Below are positions 13,825-27,100 of a DNA stretch of 64,000 nucleotides, piece after piece. This DNA comes from Rhyacophila brunnea (Eukaryota > Arthropoda > Insecta > Trichoptera > Rhyacophilidae): the NCBI GenBank assembly GCA_022495005.1, contig JAGYXB010002077.1:62001-126000 (forward strand). The letters run 5' to 3'. Under the pieces are notes generated by a model, which had not been told where the DNA came from, did not search any database, and saw nothing but the letters and a program-made list of their open reading frames with translations. Each line of letters starts with the position of its first letter. The first letter of the stretch is position 1. A program made the position numbers and the translations under genes.

Positions 13825-15254
13825 CAGTGGCGAAGGGTGACTTTTGGAAAGAGGTAAGCTGTGGAGATCAGAGAAAAAGAGCACAGTTGTTAGGTAACTT
13901 ACAAGAAATAAGAAGATAATACTTACGATATTACTACTGATGAGTAGGTGCAAACTAATGACAATGACATACTGGTCATATGTTTCACCGCTGAATTTGT
14001 CAAATTATTTAAATCAATTATGCCAGTAGAATTCCACGCAGACTTTTCTTTAGCTAACAATACGCATGGCCATCAAAAAAGTTTGTTTAATGTATAACTG
14101 CCAGTTAAAAACACATATTTATCATATAAATTGTTGTGAAAATGTCTAATATAAGTTTTTTTGCTGTATCCAAATCTAAATGAACCCTTGGAAAGTCAAG
14201 CTTTGATAATTTTTGATTTTTGAAGAAACGTCAAACTCGGGAATGATTTTTTTTAAATGCAATCGGTCGCACAACAATTTTCAACTTCAATTGGAACACT
14301 AGACAATTTAATAAATACTTATATATTTACACCCATGGTGGCCGCACGGCTTAAGCGTTGGCCTATTATGCCGTGGGTCCCAGGTTCGAATCCTGGGCCT
14401 GGCATGTACACATATTGTTTTTCAATATGTGTATGAGTCAGGGTATGGACCTAATAGGTTGAGCAAGTGGCTGATATCCATTTATCGTAAAAACAAAATC
14501 TGTAAATACAAACCTCCACTTTGTAGAGATCCATATGATCCTATTAGGATCGGACATCCTGATCCCGAGCGGACAGCGGGGAAAGCACTGACGAATGATT
14601 TCGGTACAATATGAGATAATTTATCCACATTCAAAACAGTAATACACTGAATTTTGTATTATAAAATAAAACTTTATCACCGTCTTTGAAATGTCAGTAT
14701 GACATGAACTATGAACAGCATGTTATGTTTGTCTATGACTGAAGTAAGCTAAAAAATAATAATCACGAAATACAATATTTATTTTTAATAACAATTTATA
14801 AATAATATGTGATCGAACACAATAGTTAATTTTTTTTTTTGAATCATCCTTATTATTTATTATTTGCTTAAAAAGATAGTCATCGACAATAAACAAATCA
14901 ACATAGAGTGTAAGCTTGTCCTGTAGCGCTTATAAATCTCGAACAAATATGCAGACATATATGAAGTTGGCGACGGAATAGCGATAGAAAAAACGGCGAG
15001 GATTATGTTCGACATAATTCTAAAAATAGCACTCACGCCTGTGACCTTCCGTCATTTATTTTTGTTCGAAACTTGACTAAATTAAACGCTCTACTTCTAA
15101 ATGCTGAAGATAGATGACACTCAATATTTTTATTATATTACCTAGTCCTAGACAATATATATATATATATATATATATTTATTTATTTAAATTAAATACT
15201 TGAAAATAGAAGGTAAGTTTTAAATAATCGCTTAGTATGGAGCCTTCGCCACTG
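13825..15254. mobile_element. hAT-superfamily element with 8-bp target duplication
   Basis: The ends are CAGTGGCGAAGG on the left and CCTTCGCCACTG on the right, a perfect 12-bp inverted repeat of hAT type. The element is flanked by an exact 8-bp duplication GTAAATAC (13817-13824 and 15255-15262). This is direct evidence of transposition. No transposase remains. A SINE (14336-14605) and an (AT)n run (15155-15177) lie inside. Total length is 1430 bp. Confidence 0.92.
14336..14605 (+). mobile_element. tRNA-derived SINE (copy 2), nested in a hAT element
   Basis: This is the best-preserved copy of the family. The head GGTGGCCGCACGGCTTAAGC leads to B box GGTTCGAATCC; the body carries ATATTGTTTTTCAATATGTG, GACCTAATAGGTTGAGCAAG and a CCACTTTGTAGAG...CATATGATCC block. 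It sits wholly inside the hAT copy 13825-15254, so it is younger than that insertion, unless the hAT was mobilised with the SINE already on board. Confidence 0.85.
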
Positions 15255-15469
15255 GTAAATACACAACTAACCATAGAGCATGAAGATACCGAAAGTCGAA
15301 ACCTCGGTCCTATCGAATACTACAGTTGATAAGTATTAATTATTATAAATATATTACATAACATTAATTTTCTGGCTATGATTCTCCCTGTCCACAATAA
15401 AAAATCAGGATTTTCGTTCATAATCATGACCGGGTTTCTTTACTTAACTTTTACTACTTTTCTAACAAA

Positions 15470-15715
15470 TATATAAATGCGTTTAAAAATTAATATATCT
15501 AAAAATCTTAGCAACACTGCACATGGATGTACTGAAATATGACTATATTCTAAAATATTAGATCGAGAGGTTTAAAAGAATACTATTTTATGTAATAAAA
15601 ATACTTTATGCAGTCATCAAATGTTTAAAATAAATATAAAGGATAATAAGGCTTCAAAATTATATAAATAGATTATCTACAACGTTTAAGGAATGTCCAG
15701 TCTAATATCAAAACC
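15470..15715 (-). repeat. Dispersed repeat, inverted partner at 38655-38910
   Basis: Read on the minus strand, this matches 38655-38910: the blocks ATTATCCTTTATA, AAACATTTGATGACTGCATA, AAAATAGTATTCTTTTAAAC and GAATATAGTCATAT occur in the same order. No coding capacity or clean termini. Probably part of a non-autonomous DNA element. Confidence 0.65.
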
Positions 15716-16725
15716 ATTTTCTAAGCAATAATGATTTTATTCTTCTTTTTGCTCTCCTGCACAATTATCATTTTGTCGATGAGTCTGTTTTTGCCGTGTA
15801 CCCTTCAGATGTGTATGGTTTAGATCTCTCTTCACCAGGCATCGCTATATTTTGGATCCATCAGGGTAAGTCTTTGGTATCTGGAATTCTATTCTGCAGT
15901 ATAAACTACAAAACTAATAAATAAATAAACCGCAACTTACGTTAAGTTAAAACAATTATTAGAAGTATATTATGATATATGAGACTGATGAATAAAATTA
16001 GTTACCCATATAAATAGAAAAGAAACTCTCTGTATATACATTTTTATTTTGCGAAAAATATTACATTAATTAATTATAACTATAGTGACTAAATCTTGTA
16101 ATAATAAATATTTTTTTAAACAATTTGTGAAAGTAACATTCAAATTATTATTTATTTATACATCTTAATTATGTAATAGAAGTACTAATGTATTTACAAA
16201 ATAATAATATTGTATTTCCTTTAGACTTTTAATCATAAAACATAAGTTTTACTATGACATGATTTTTTTTAAATTTTATACATTGTATAGAATAACGTAA
16301 TATTATGTAACTCATGATTATTCACTTAGCATTGAATACATACATATTATTTTTCGTTGGTAAATTATACACAAGTAAGTTGACGGTATATTAACTGGGA
16401 ATAAAACCACTGGTACATCGTGATGAATTGTGAAGTCCTGATAATACGTATAAACCCCGAAGCAGCTGCTCAGATCTCGAACGTGAAATCAAGTTAATGT
16501 ATATTATGTAATCCAATAGCGATGAGAGAATATTAAAAAAAATATATATTTTTCCAAGATATAATAATATTATAGCAGACTTTTGTATGGTTCATGTTTT
16601 GATAAACAATTTTTTTAGATTCTACACCTAAATACATTAGGTAAAGTTTCTTCTAAAGATATTTCTTCATTAGTCTGACTGACGAAATGGAAAGTTTCAC
16701 AATAGTATCAGTGACTCGCCCCGAT
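15716..16725 (-). other. Downstream flank and probable 3' UTR of Vps8
   Basis: This lies immediately downstream of the Vps8 stop codon on the minus strand. AATAAA on that strand is present at 16151-16156 and 16043-16048, suitable for polyadenylation within about 600-700 bases of the stop. No other exon is visible. Confidence 0.4.
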
Positions 16726-18126
16726 TCAGATCACCCCCTCCAAATCGGGTCGAGGAGGAGCTACGATGTACAATGGAAACTGCTGAGGTGGTTCGGAGCG
16801 TGGTCGGGCGGCGCTGGCAGAGGGGCGAGCCGATCGGATCTCCCCGGCTATCTGGCCGCAGCGACCGCATCTTCCGGCCACGGGATCACACTCCAGATGA
16901 AAAGCGTGGCCGCAGCAGTAAGCCCGCACTAGGGGTTTGGAATGAAGAGGATTGTGGCATGTCGCGCACGATGCTAATGGAACCGGAAGGATTCGGCGAG
17001 CTCGAAGAGCGGTCGCCAGAGCGGCATGCAGTTCGCTTCCGGTCAACCGAGAGGCGGCGCTCACCGCTTCTGCACCTCCCCTCGCCGCCTCCAGTAATCC
17101 GGTCAGGGCCCCTCTAAGAGCGCCAGTGTGTCCTCCGCCCCCGCACAGACGAGCCACCAGCCAAGGTAAAGGCAGATGGCGAGCGGCTCCTTCCAGTAAG
17201 AGAGCCGGCAGCGGGGCCGCTGGGGCTTCGGGGAGATCAGCCACTCCTTCGATTAACCTTTTCCAAAGTGATTCTGCGTCAGTGGGTCCGGAGACTTTTG
17301 CAGCACGAGTGCAAAGAGCGCAAGCTTCCGCCGCTAGCCGCTCGCGTTCCTCTCTTTCAGGAGCATTCAACATTAGCGAGACGGAAGCGTCCAGAGCGGC
17401 GGACAGATCCCCTGTGGCCTCCAAACACTTTGGTTCAGCCGCAGTAATCTTGCGCTTTCGAATAATATCCAACGCCGCCTCCGGTCTAAGAACGGATGGC
17501 GGGTCATCTAAGAAACCTAACACTGCATCCGGTCGAAGTCTGCAGAGCAATTCCAAATGTTTGGCGGAGGTATCGGCGTCTGCCGCTCCCAGCTTATTCA
17601 CCATATCCATGAAAACTAAAGCTGCGGAATCATCCAGCACCGCTGCGAGAACAACCGGAATCAACTCGGGCAGACGTCTGGCGAGAAATTTTGCGGTGCG
17701 TTCCGGCCACCGGCCCACCAGTCGGTCCGCGGCTGCCGCCACCTGCTTGCCGATTTGCCTCTCCTCATGCGGAGTGTGATTTTCTAAATACAAAAACAAA
17801 TCCGTCTCGACTCCAACGTCGTTTAAAAAAGTCTCCAATATACCATCATATTTCTCCAATTTCTCCAGTAAATGGCGCACGACTTTTAACCTTTTAGTCT
17901 GTTTAGCTGTTCCCATTATTTCGGAGTTCATGAAGCTATCAGAGAGACCGTTGGTGCAGGTGAGTACGGTCAGCCATGCCTTTTCGATGAGGATATCGGC
18001 TTCCAAAGAGGATGACTTGGTGGAAAAATGCTTTTTTAGGTTTGTAATCAGCTGGGTATCAGGAGGCAACGATCCGTTCGCCAAGTGAGTGGCAGTAAAA
18101 AGGACTACCTCAGCTATTTCTTCCTC
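16726..18126 (-). CDS. Vps8: Vps8 exon 12, residues 760-1225, with RING-H2
   Basis: The acceptor TTATACTTACAG leads to EEEIAEVVLFTATHLANGSL; the exon stays open for 466 codons to TGA at 16726-16728. It holds the C-terminal solenoid, which is strikingly Ala/Leu/Gly-rich and GC-rich, and near its end CATC, YCCGHAFHLEC and GRCGRC. These supply all eight zinc ligands of a RING-H2 (about residues 1146, 1149, 1164, 1166, 1169, 1172, 1179, 1182). A Pro-rich tail of about 40 residues follows. Confidence 0.95.
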   Translation of the reverse strand, partial: EEEIAEVVLFTATHLANGSLPPDTQLITNLKKHFSTKSSSLEADILIEKAWLTVLTCTNGLSDSFMNSEIMGTAKQTKRLKVVRHLLEKLEKYDGILETFLNDVGVETDLFLYLENHTPHEERQIGKQVAAAADRLVGRWPERTAKFLARRLPELIPVVLAAVLDDSAALVFMDMVNKLGAADADTSAKHLELLCRLRPDAVLGFLDDPPSVLRPEAALDIIRKRKITAAEPKCLEATGDLSAALDASVSLMLNAPEREERERLAAEACALCTRAAKVSGPTDAESLWKRLIEGVADLPEAPAAPLPALLLEGAARHLPLPWLVARLCGGGGHTGALRGALTGLLEAARGGAEAVSAASRLTGSELHAALATALRARRILPVPLASCATCHNPLHSKPLVRAYCCGHAFHLECDPVAGRCGRCGQIAGEIRSARPSASAARPRSEPPQQFPLYIVAPPRPDLEGVI

Positions 18127-21100
18127 CTGTAAGTATAAACAAATTTTGGTTATGAATGCATAAACCAATATGGACTTACTTATTCTAAAGGGGAATTACT
18201 ACCATTCTAACAATTCTCATCTCAATGGTACTACTGCAGGCAATTCATTAGATACTGTCTTTTATGTCTTCAAGTTAAAAATGGAGTAACTTCGTAAAAA
18301 ATCTCTAATTTTGTCATATGAGGTGTATATTTCCAAAAACCGATAAGTCCACACACATAGTCAAAATCTGTAATGATTTACAATTACCAAAACCTATCGA
18401 GAGTCAAAAAAATGTTTAAATAACTTACTGAAACAGGTGGGGATAAACTTAAAAACATATTAAGGAATAATATGCTATTTTCAATATTTACGTTGGTATT
18501 ATGCATTAAAGTTTGTCACGTGAATATTTGTAATACTTGAGGACATTCAAGGGCTTTGTATTTCTTGCATTTATTGGCTTACCCATCATTAAGTCATAAA
18601 CCAAAACTGCCACCAAAGTCTTGGTATATGGTGTCTGGTGTTTGCATAGAAGAAGCATTTTCTGAATTGTTTTTGGATCAAGATTTTGCAATAAAACTCA
18701 TATACCACCACAAAAAAAATACAATAGTTATCATTTCTAAGCCTACCCAGTCACAAAACATAATGTATCATTCAGGTTATATTACACAGCAATAAAACTA
18801 ATTAGTTAAAAAAAAATTTCGTACCACTGGTGCAGTAGTGTGTTCCTAAATTAAATCAAAAGCAAACCGACGATCGTTGTTAGCATTCCTGGCCATTATC
18901 AAAAACAGCGATATATCGTTGCGTAGCATCCAAGAGTTAAAAAATAAATATTTTTCAAGGGAATTTGTAAGTAATCCCATGTAGCAAGTTTTCTACAAAA
19001 TTTTTAGTCTTAGAACATAGCTATTTGTTACTTAAAACTTAGCTGAAGTACTGGTGCTTTCAAAGTTATATTATTTACCGTAAACAAACTAGGATCCTCG
19101 GCAGTCTGCAGAACATTGTGTAGGGACATGGTCATCTTGAGGCGGTTGCGCTTTCCCATGGGCCCCATGAAAGGTGGTTCCGTGAACGCCATGCCCAGCA
19201 TACGCAACGTGGAACCCGCATCGTGCAGGAGAAGAGCTCGGAGATGGGGCAGAGGAGTCGATGAATCATCGCCGTCGTACAGGAGGCATCCTAAAATCTG
19301 ATACATATTTTCATTTTTAATCACTTTTAATTGAAATATCTGTTTCATCTCGTGTCTTATAAAAAACAGCATTTCTGTTGGAACCAAAGATTTTAAATAA
19401 AAACTTACTTTAGTTTGATATTTAGAGGTTTTAATGGACACACAACAACAATAACAAAAAATACATTATGTAGTAGCTAAATAAAGATTTCTTCTCACTT
19501 TCAAACTACAATATGTAAGCCAGGGCCGACTATATTCAGGTTGTGGCACTGAATTGCGAATAACGATGGTAGTGCTATTGATTATCTAATAAAATGAAGA
19601 TTTTCGATAGCATATTTCATTCAAATTATTAACATTTACTTAAATATGCAACCATCATCATTTTCTACAAACAGTTTACCATATTAGATTCGAAGTATGC
19701 GTAATAACTAGCACTACAATCGAAGTTTACAGTTTTGTGTCACGGCCTGACTGTAGTGGGCCATGTAAGCAAGCATACACAATACAAAATCAGCCACAGA
19801 TTGTATCGACACAGCATCAAATAGAAAGTCTCAAAAATTATTAATCGCAATCTAACCTCGTGTCTGATAGACGGCCTATCCTGTGGAGGCAGAAGTCCTC
19901 TCGGAAAATCTCTTCCTGCAAAACAGTCTGCAACGTAGAGCAGTAGAGCATCCCCAGGACAATTGTGAAGTTCCCCTCGTTTTCGGCAGGCAGGTCCGCC
20001 AACCAGAGGCAGTAAGTCTTTGAGAGGGAGAGGAGGGTCGCGGAGAGCAGATGAAGTGACTCGAACCCACGCCTCCCATAGACCCAGGCGTCGGCATTCA
20101 GTTAGGACCTATAAAGATAAAACACACATTATGTACAAAGCATTTGACTATAACATGAGGATGTCTTTAAATTTTAGTATTGAAACACTTTGATCATCAT
20201 CATTATTTATGGCACTACAACTCTTGACGGGTCGTGGCCTCCTTCAAACACTTCCTCCATCCTGGACAATCCAGGGCCGACACTCTCCAGTTGCTTTGAC
20301 TGAGCTTTGACTCAATTTCAGCAGTCCAGGTATTTTATTTCTCCTCCTGCATTATTTACATGTGGCCAATCCAATGAAGTATCTGCATTTTCATATGCCA
20401 CGTGATCTTTTCGCCCCCATAAAGTATGTACAGCTCCTCATTACACCACAACCTCCATAATATGCCATCTTCTGGAACAGCCCCAAAGATTCTACTCAAA
20501 ACATTCCTTTCAACGATATTCATATTTCTCTCATCCTGTTTGCTGAGTGCTCAGCATTCTGATCCATACCTTAATACTGGGCTCAGGAAAGTTTTATATA
20601 AAGTTGTTTTCCTTTAGAATACCTTGTTCTTTAATAGCCAGAACAAAAGTGATATTTTGAAAGTAGGCAGATTAAAAATGATACATGGCAGCAGGGGCGG
20701 GTCTAGCGGTAAGCGGACTAAGCGGCAGCGTGGGGCCCCGATGTACCAAGGGGCCCCGAGATCTTGGAATGTCTTTAAAGAATTGTCTTACAAACGGATT
20801 TTGATAATTTTTTGGTAATTTCTGTGATTGGGTGCAGTTCATCGTTTACTTTATTATGGTCTCGCTACTTAAAGCCGCGTTGACACGGTCCAAGTACGAT
20901 CCAAGTAGACTTGGATAGGAATAATTAGTATGAAGATGTCTCATCCAAGTGACAGCTTCATACTATTTATTCATATCCAAGTGCACTCGTATGTGACATC
21001 TTCATACTAATTATTCCTATCAAGCTACTTGGACCGCGTCCTACTCATCCAAGTTAACTTGGATAGGAATAAATAGTATGGAGCTGTCACTTGGATAGGA

Positions 21101-24100
21101 ATAAATAGTATGAAGCTGTCACTTCGATGAGACATCTTCATACTAATTATTCCTATCCAAGTCTACTTGGATCGTACTTGGATTGTGTCAACGCGGCTTA
21201 AGTCTTAATTTCCGAACAATAAAAAATGCACCGAATTTAATCATATTTCCTGACGTTGTGTGAATGTTGGTTCAGCAATAACCGAGAAGAAGTGACTCAC
21301 TAGTCACTAGTAAAAATGCACCGAATTTAATAATTTTTGCTTATCCATTAGCCATTAATTATCCATTATTAATTAACCATTATTTAATATCTCTTAAAGA
21401 AAACAATGACACTATTAAAAGCACACCAGACATCTATCGAGCCGCCAAAGAAATGTCTTGCACATTCCCAAATGTAGAAATATTATTGTAATTTTTTTAA
21501 CAATCCCCTTATCTAAAGAGTCAAATGAAAGATCGTTTTCTGTTTTAAAGCGTGTAAAAAATTATTTGAGAAGTACTATGGGAGAAGAAAGATTAAATAT
21601 ATGACCATTATGTATTTAGAGCAAGAAATTTTAAACCGAATTGACACTGCCAAAATAATTGACGAATATGCAAGAAATAAAGCAAAACGAAAATTTATTT
21701 TAAAAATATGTTTTTTTTTATTTTATTTCTATTACCTTTGTTATATTTTATGTTAATAAATTAATGAGAATTTCTATATATAAAACTTTTTTTTTCTAAC
21801 TTGAAATTGGGGACCCCGAAATTTTTACCGCTCAGGGCCTCCACTTGACTTGATCCGCCACTGCATGGCAGCTTGTCTACAGTTACCATCTTTGTTTTCA
21901 ATATGAATGATATATCTACACGTTTGACATATTTGTGATTATTCATATTAATATCTTTGCAATATTCGCACTTGTTCTGCTGAATAAACTTACCTACTAC
22001 GTAAATAATTATGATTCAATTCTACATTGAGAAGCCATTTAACGATTCATTATTTACCCAATCATTTCAGGATAGCCTGTTTCTCATTTCACTTGTCATC
22101 ACTGTATTTTATCCATCGCTCTGTGTAGGCCCATATGTTCCTATTAGGTTCAGACATGATAACTTACCTCTACCGAGTAGAGAAGGTTTTTTTCAATATC
22201 TTCGTTAAATTGTATTGTTCTCACTCATATGCGGATAGAATTTACATCATATTAACGGACATTTTTTATGGGGAATGGTTATTAATCAATCGCCCAACTC
22301 ATTGGGTCATTGCTCGGAGTGAAGCATATATTGAAAAAAATATCATGCAATGTTTTCCCAACCCAGAATCAAACCAGCTGCTTCAGAGATACGTGCTCCA
22401 CTACATTGGAGCCGAACTATAGGAAATAATATAAATTGCTTTATAAAACGAAGATTGTAATCTATCTTTTGCCTGATTCGATATAATATAATGGATTCAT
22501 TGGCGGCTTAATCCGGAAAAAGCTAGCAGGTCAATTTTGAATATATTATTTTAATTTACCTTTTCGTTGTATACTGAAAAGACGTATTGCAAATTGACTT
22601 TTTATACATTATAGAATAAGTGCTAGAAATTGTTATAGGTAGGTACCTACTTACCCTTCAAAAAATGTCCGTTTTTCATAACGCCAACCCATCGTTAACC
22701 GAAATTGCACACAACGCGTTATAATTTTTTGTAAATTAAGTCCACTTTTCTTTCTTTGCTTTTTGAAAAATCATCAATCACACGATTATAAAAATTGTCT
22801 ATTTTTCCCACATATTTTTTTTCAATACTGAGCATTGCAAGAGCGGTCAGTCTATCCTGGCCCTATTGCGTAGAAAGGTTTTTATTCTTTTGAGAGTGGA
22901 AAAACATCTTTCACTTTCAACTGTTGTCATTGGTATGACGCAAATAAATTGGAGAACTTTGATCGACTCGGAAAATGTTTCGTTGAAATTATTGCTGAGT
23001 AAAAAATGTAGAAAAGAAACTGCACTATTAGCGCCATGCAAATCATCTCGTTGATAAAACACCAATAATTCATTTTTTAACTTGATTATGTTTATTTCTT
23101 CTAACAGTTTTACCAAATTTACTTGACGTGTGGAAAAATTATTTTTAAAATCAGTGTAATTTTCTTTATTGAACAAATCGGATATAATGAGATGATCGTT
23201 GGATGCGAATCGTGCTTCCATTTCCATTATAATTGTATCACAGACTTCAATTGCTACTGCGTGCGTACTAACTGCTTCACAAAAATGTTATAAATCACTA
23301 AAAACCAAACGTTGTGTGTATATGCAATAACTGCACCAAAAACTCCTTACATATGATTAAAATAACCAAAGGCATTCGTCAAAACCTGTCAACGAATCCG
23401 AACCGCATACACAGTTGCGTCTTGAGACCAATTATCTAGTCAGTGTTATCATTCTGTTTCATTTAATTAGGTGAAAAAATCTTTTGTCTCACACTCGGGC
23501 ATTGCCGATATTACAGTAATTCACGCACCGTTACAAGCTTCGATCTCGTATTTTGTGTTATATCGATCTCTGTCTTATGTATGAGAAACGAGAGAGAAAA
23601 TTTTATAAAAATATTCAATTTGGGTCAATTTTCAGACTGCCGGCGAACACAATATTTTTGTTCGGGGAATTATCGCCCAAACAAAAAAAAGCCCAATAGA
23701 CTGGGTCGACACAATATCGCGCGCCCTATAATTTCAAATCCACCGATTATTATTAATATTATTATATATGACATTGCACATATTATTAATATTATTATGT
23801 CAATTGTAAGGTATTTATTATGGCAGGTCAATGACCGAATGACCTAAGCAGGCAGCCGCCAGTGAATGGATTTCAAGTAAAATGCATTTTTATTTCCAAC
23901 AATATTGATATTTTAAGAATTAAAAGATTAATCTACCTGATGTAAGTCCATGCAGTCAACGGGTAGATGCAGAAGGGCTTTTTGCAGACGTTGCGGATCC
24001 GAGGCGACGAGCTGCGACACAATATGCTGGCAGACGGCCGTGGGGGCTCGCGGAAGGCTACCCTCTGCCGCTCTTCGCCCGGCCGCCGCCCCCACACAAT

Positions 24101-27100
24101 TTTCCACTCCTACCGCCACCACTCCATCCCAGATTGGACCCCAGAGTATGTCACTAGGGTATTAAAATATCAAAAACTTTTACTAACTAAAAACTACAAT
24201 ATCATATGCCATTAATTTTTATACACAAGGAATATATTTTCAGAAATATCTGTGAGGAAAGCGATAGAAATAAACCTTGTATGGACGACCCCTAAGCTGA
24301 GATAATAATTGGCTTTAAAATTTCATCTTTTCTTAAATATCCATGAAATTCGCACGATATCTGTGGCTGATAAAAACTGGAACAAGCTGTGACTGTATCA
24401 GCCTGCAATTTTTCTAGGATTTTTTAGGCTGTCCACATTTCCAATGAAGTGGTTTTATGTTGTATCAATTAGCCATGAAAACTTGCAGCTACCATCAATC
24501 ACAGAAAGGCTGCATACTTCGGCATATTTACCGCAATGAGAAGTATGATTCGTAATGCAGGGGAAGGTAGAGGGGTAGCAAAAGGGTAGGCAAAAGCAGA
24601 CTCTCTTGTCTCAGCAACCTCTGTAAGTGGCTAATTGCCCATAACGTTGGTGATTTTATATGACTGGCCCAGGATAAGAAAATATACGGCAATTTGGTTG
24701 CCGAACTTCTTCCTGAATTAATAATTTGCAATGTCCATATATATCGTCGTTGCGCCTGCAAAATCCGACAAATATTTTTTTTTCGTTTTTACATTTTTAC
24801 GCTATGTGATAGAACGAGACGCGACGGACGGGCTGTAAAACCCGTTTTCTAATATCAACGCTAGTTTAGAAAAATGCAAAATAAGCTATGTATTTTCACT
24901 TAAAAATGGCTTGCAAAATACGCTATGAATATTCCGGTCACATATCGCATTTTAAAGTAAAAAAAGTTACTATTAATTGCGCCTGTTAATGACACATGAC
25001 GGAGTTTGCACTGACCTTTACTTCAGAATGCGCCTTTTACTACCAGCGCTAGTGCACATAGCGGATTATTTACGTTTGTCGACAAATAATATTTAAACAA
25101 TAAAAAAGTGCAAAATTACATTACATCGCAAAATCCTTTGTGTTTACTTAAAGAAGAGTATTAATTTTAAAAGCCCAGTAAGTAGATAGGTGATACAACT
25201 GTTTATTATTTATAATCTAATGTAACTTTCTTGATGTGCTATAATAAAATTGTTTAATTATTTATCCATCGTACTCTGGATATTTTTATTTCCCCTTCAC
25301 TCGATAATTATTACTTATTTATATGTCAAATTTTGGCTGGGAAGATAAAGGTTTGTTCGATACAGACTATTGGCTTGGTTAAAGATGTTTTACGCATAGA
25401 ATTAATATCATTAAATTATGCAATTATCATTTTTTACTCGGGGCAAAATCCGCTATGTCTAAAATACGCGTTAATTTAAAAACGCTATGTGCTGCCTCAA
25501 CCACAAAACGGATTTAAAGACCCAAATAAAACAAGCTATGTGCCTTTTACCCACAAAAAAAAATTATTACGACTAAAGTGTTAAATATTGTATTATAAAA
25601 TATCATTTATACTGAATCCAAAGTAATTATCTAATTTTCAGTTTATTTGCTTTGTAAAAAACGTGAGGCATTATTGAGTAAATCAGTTTTTTCCTTCTCC
25701 TGAAAAGTTGTGTTTTATTACATAGCGGATTTTGCAAGCGCGACGACGATATGTTTAAATAACTAGTAAATTGAAATGATTTGTAAAACTATTTTCACTC
25801 TTGACTCACATGGAAAAGAATGGTATACTTTCCGATTAGTATCTTTCTCGGAAGCTGTCCAACAACAATAAATCGGCGATAAAAGGAAGTCGCTGTAGTG
25901 GCATATAGAAGATGTCATGGCGGCAAAGCATGCTAGAGGCGTTTTTAAATCGTGTATCGGTTCTCATTTTAGATGTGACTCCTTTTCTTCGAAATAAACC
26001 AAAAAGATTACTAATAATAATTCTAACATCACTCCTGATCGTTTTAGACATCTTTTATTATAAAAGCATCAAAGTATGTAGACACGACAGGAGCGTAAAA
26101 TGAAATGATAAATTTGGGGGCGTTCCTCATTTGAAAACGGAAGTGTGATTAGCTGTACTGAGGGGATTGTTGTTTACAGTTTTAACACGTGGACAAAAAG
26201 TTGTTGTTCGACAATATAACACTACTGTATAATATATATATATGTCAAACTTTTATAGACCGCAAAGTATAATATTGAAGACTGATGTGTTATTCTTACA
26301 GCAATTGCATCTGAACACATGCATCGATGGTGGCCAGGGCAGTGGTGGAATCGCCAAGTTGCAAAGGATCGCTAGCCAACCGAATCAGTAGGGCTTCAGC
26401 TCGATGACGAGAAATCGCCTGCCTGCTTGATTTGCCTTCTAATGACTGGAAAATAAATTACAAATAATAATCTCGTGTATTACAAGCCATCATCATCAAT
26501 AATAACAGAAAAAAATTGCTGAAGGCTGTCCAATGACCAATGATCAATGTAAAATGATCCACCGGTGACACAGATGTGTGAGAACGTATCTACGTCATAT
26601 ATTTGCTTAAATCATGATTCTCATCAACTAAATCCAAACCAATGAGTCTCTTATCATTATTTTCGGGCCAGCACAAATATTCATTGCAATAATTTCTTTT
26701 TCATGTACAAACATTGAGTTTTTTAATGATGTTTTTGTAAGTTGACTACAGTACACTCTCAGTAATCCGCCGCTCGATTATCCGACAACTACTATAATCC
26801 CCCGTTATTTTTACTAGTTGAAAGCACAAAATCAAGCTCTATAATTTTCCGGTATTCGATTGTCAAATTCAGTAGTCCACTGCGTACAAGTATACAACGC
26901 ACATGAGTGAGGTTTATTTTGGAAACTTCTCCTTCGTAAAATGTACGTTCATCACGAAGAAAGTAATGTACCAGGGAGGAAAGTGCCCAAGGATCGCATC
27001 ACAATTATGCCATGCTCCAATGCAACCGGGACACACAAACTGAAGCTTTTGGTCATAGGGAAAGCCAGGAATCCTAAGCCATTCAAGAATATTTGCCTCA

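Larger units (their letters stand above)
20692..21863. mobile_element. hAT element with 8-bp target duplication CATGGCAG
   Basis: The left end is CAGGGGCGGGTCTAGCGG; the right end read inward is CAGTGGCGGATCAAG. An exact 8-bp duplication CATGGCAG flanks it (20684-20691, 21864-21871). Inside lie a palindromic MITE (20872-21199), two copies of AAATGCACCGAATTTAATMAT about 90 bp apart, and a decayed transposase tail on the plus strand. Confidence 0.9.

Noticed and set aside
14336..14405. Possible tRNA gene (B box GGTTCGAATCC, A-box-like start)
   Set aside because: The ends cannot pair as an acceptor stem and the same head recurs with a shared SINE body in several places, so it is a SINE head.
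16952..17779. Long plus-strand ORF of 275 codons
   Set aside because: It is antisense to the GC-rich Vps8 exon 12, which carries clear RING and VPS8 similarity; the long antisense frame is a by-product of GC-rich codons.
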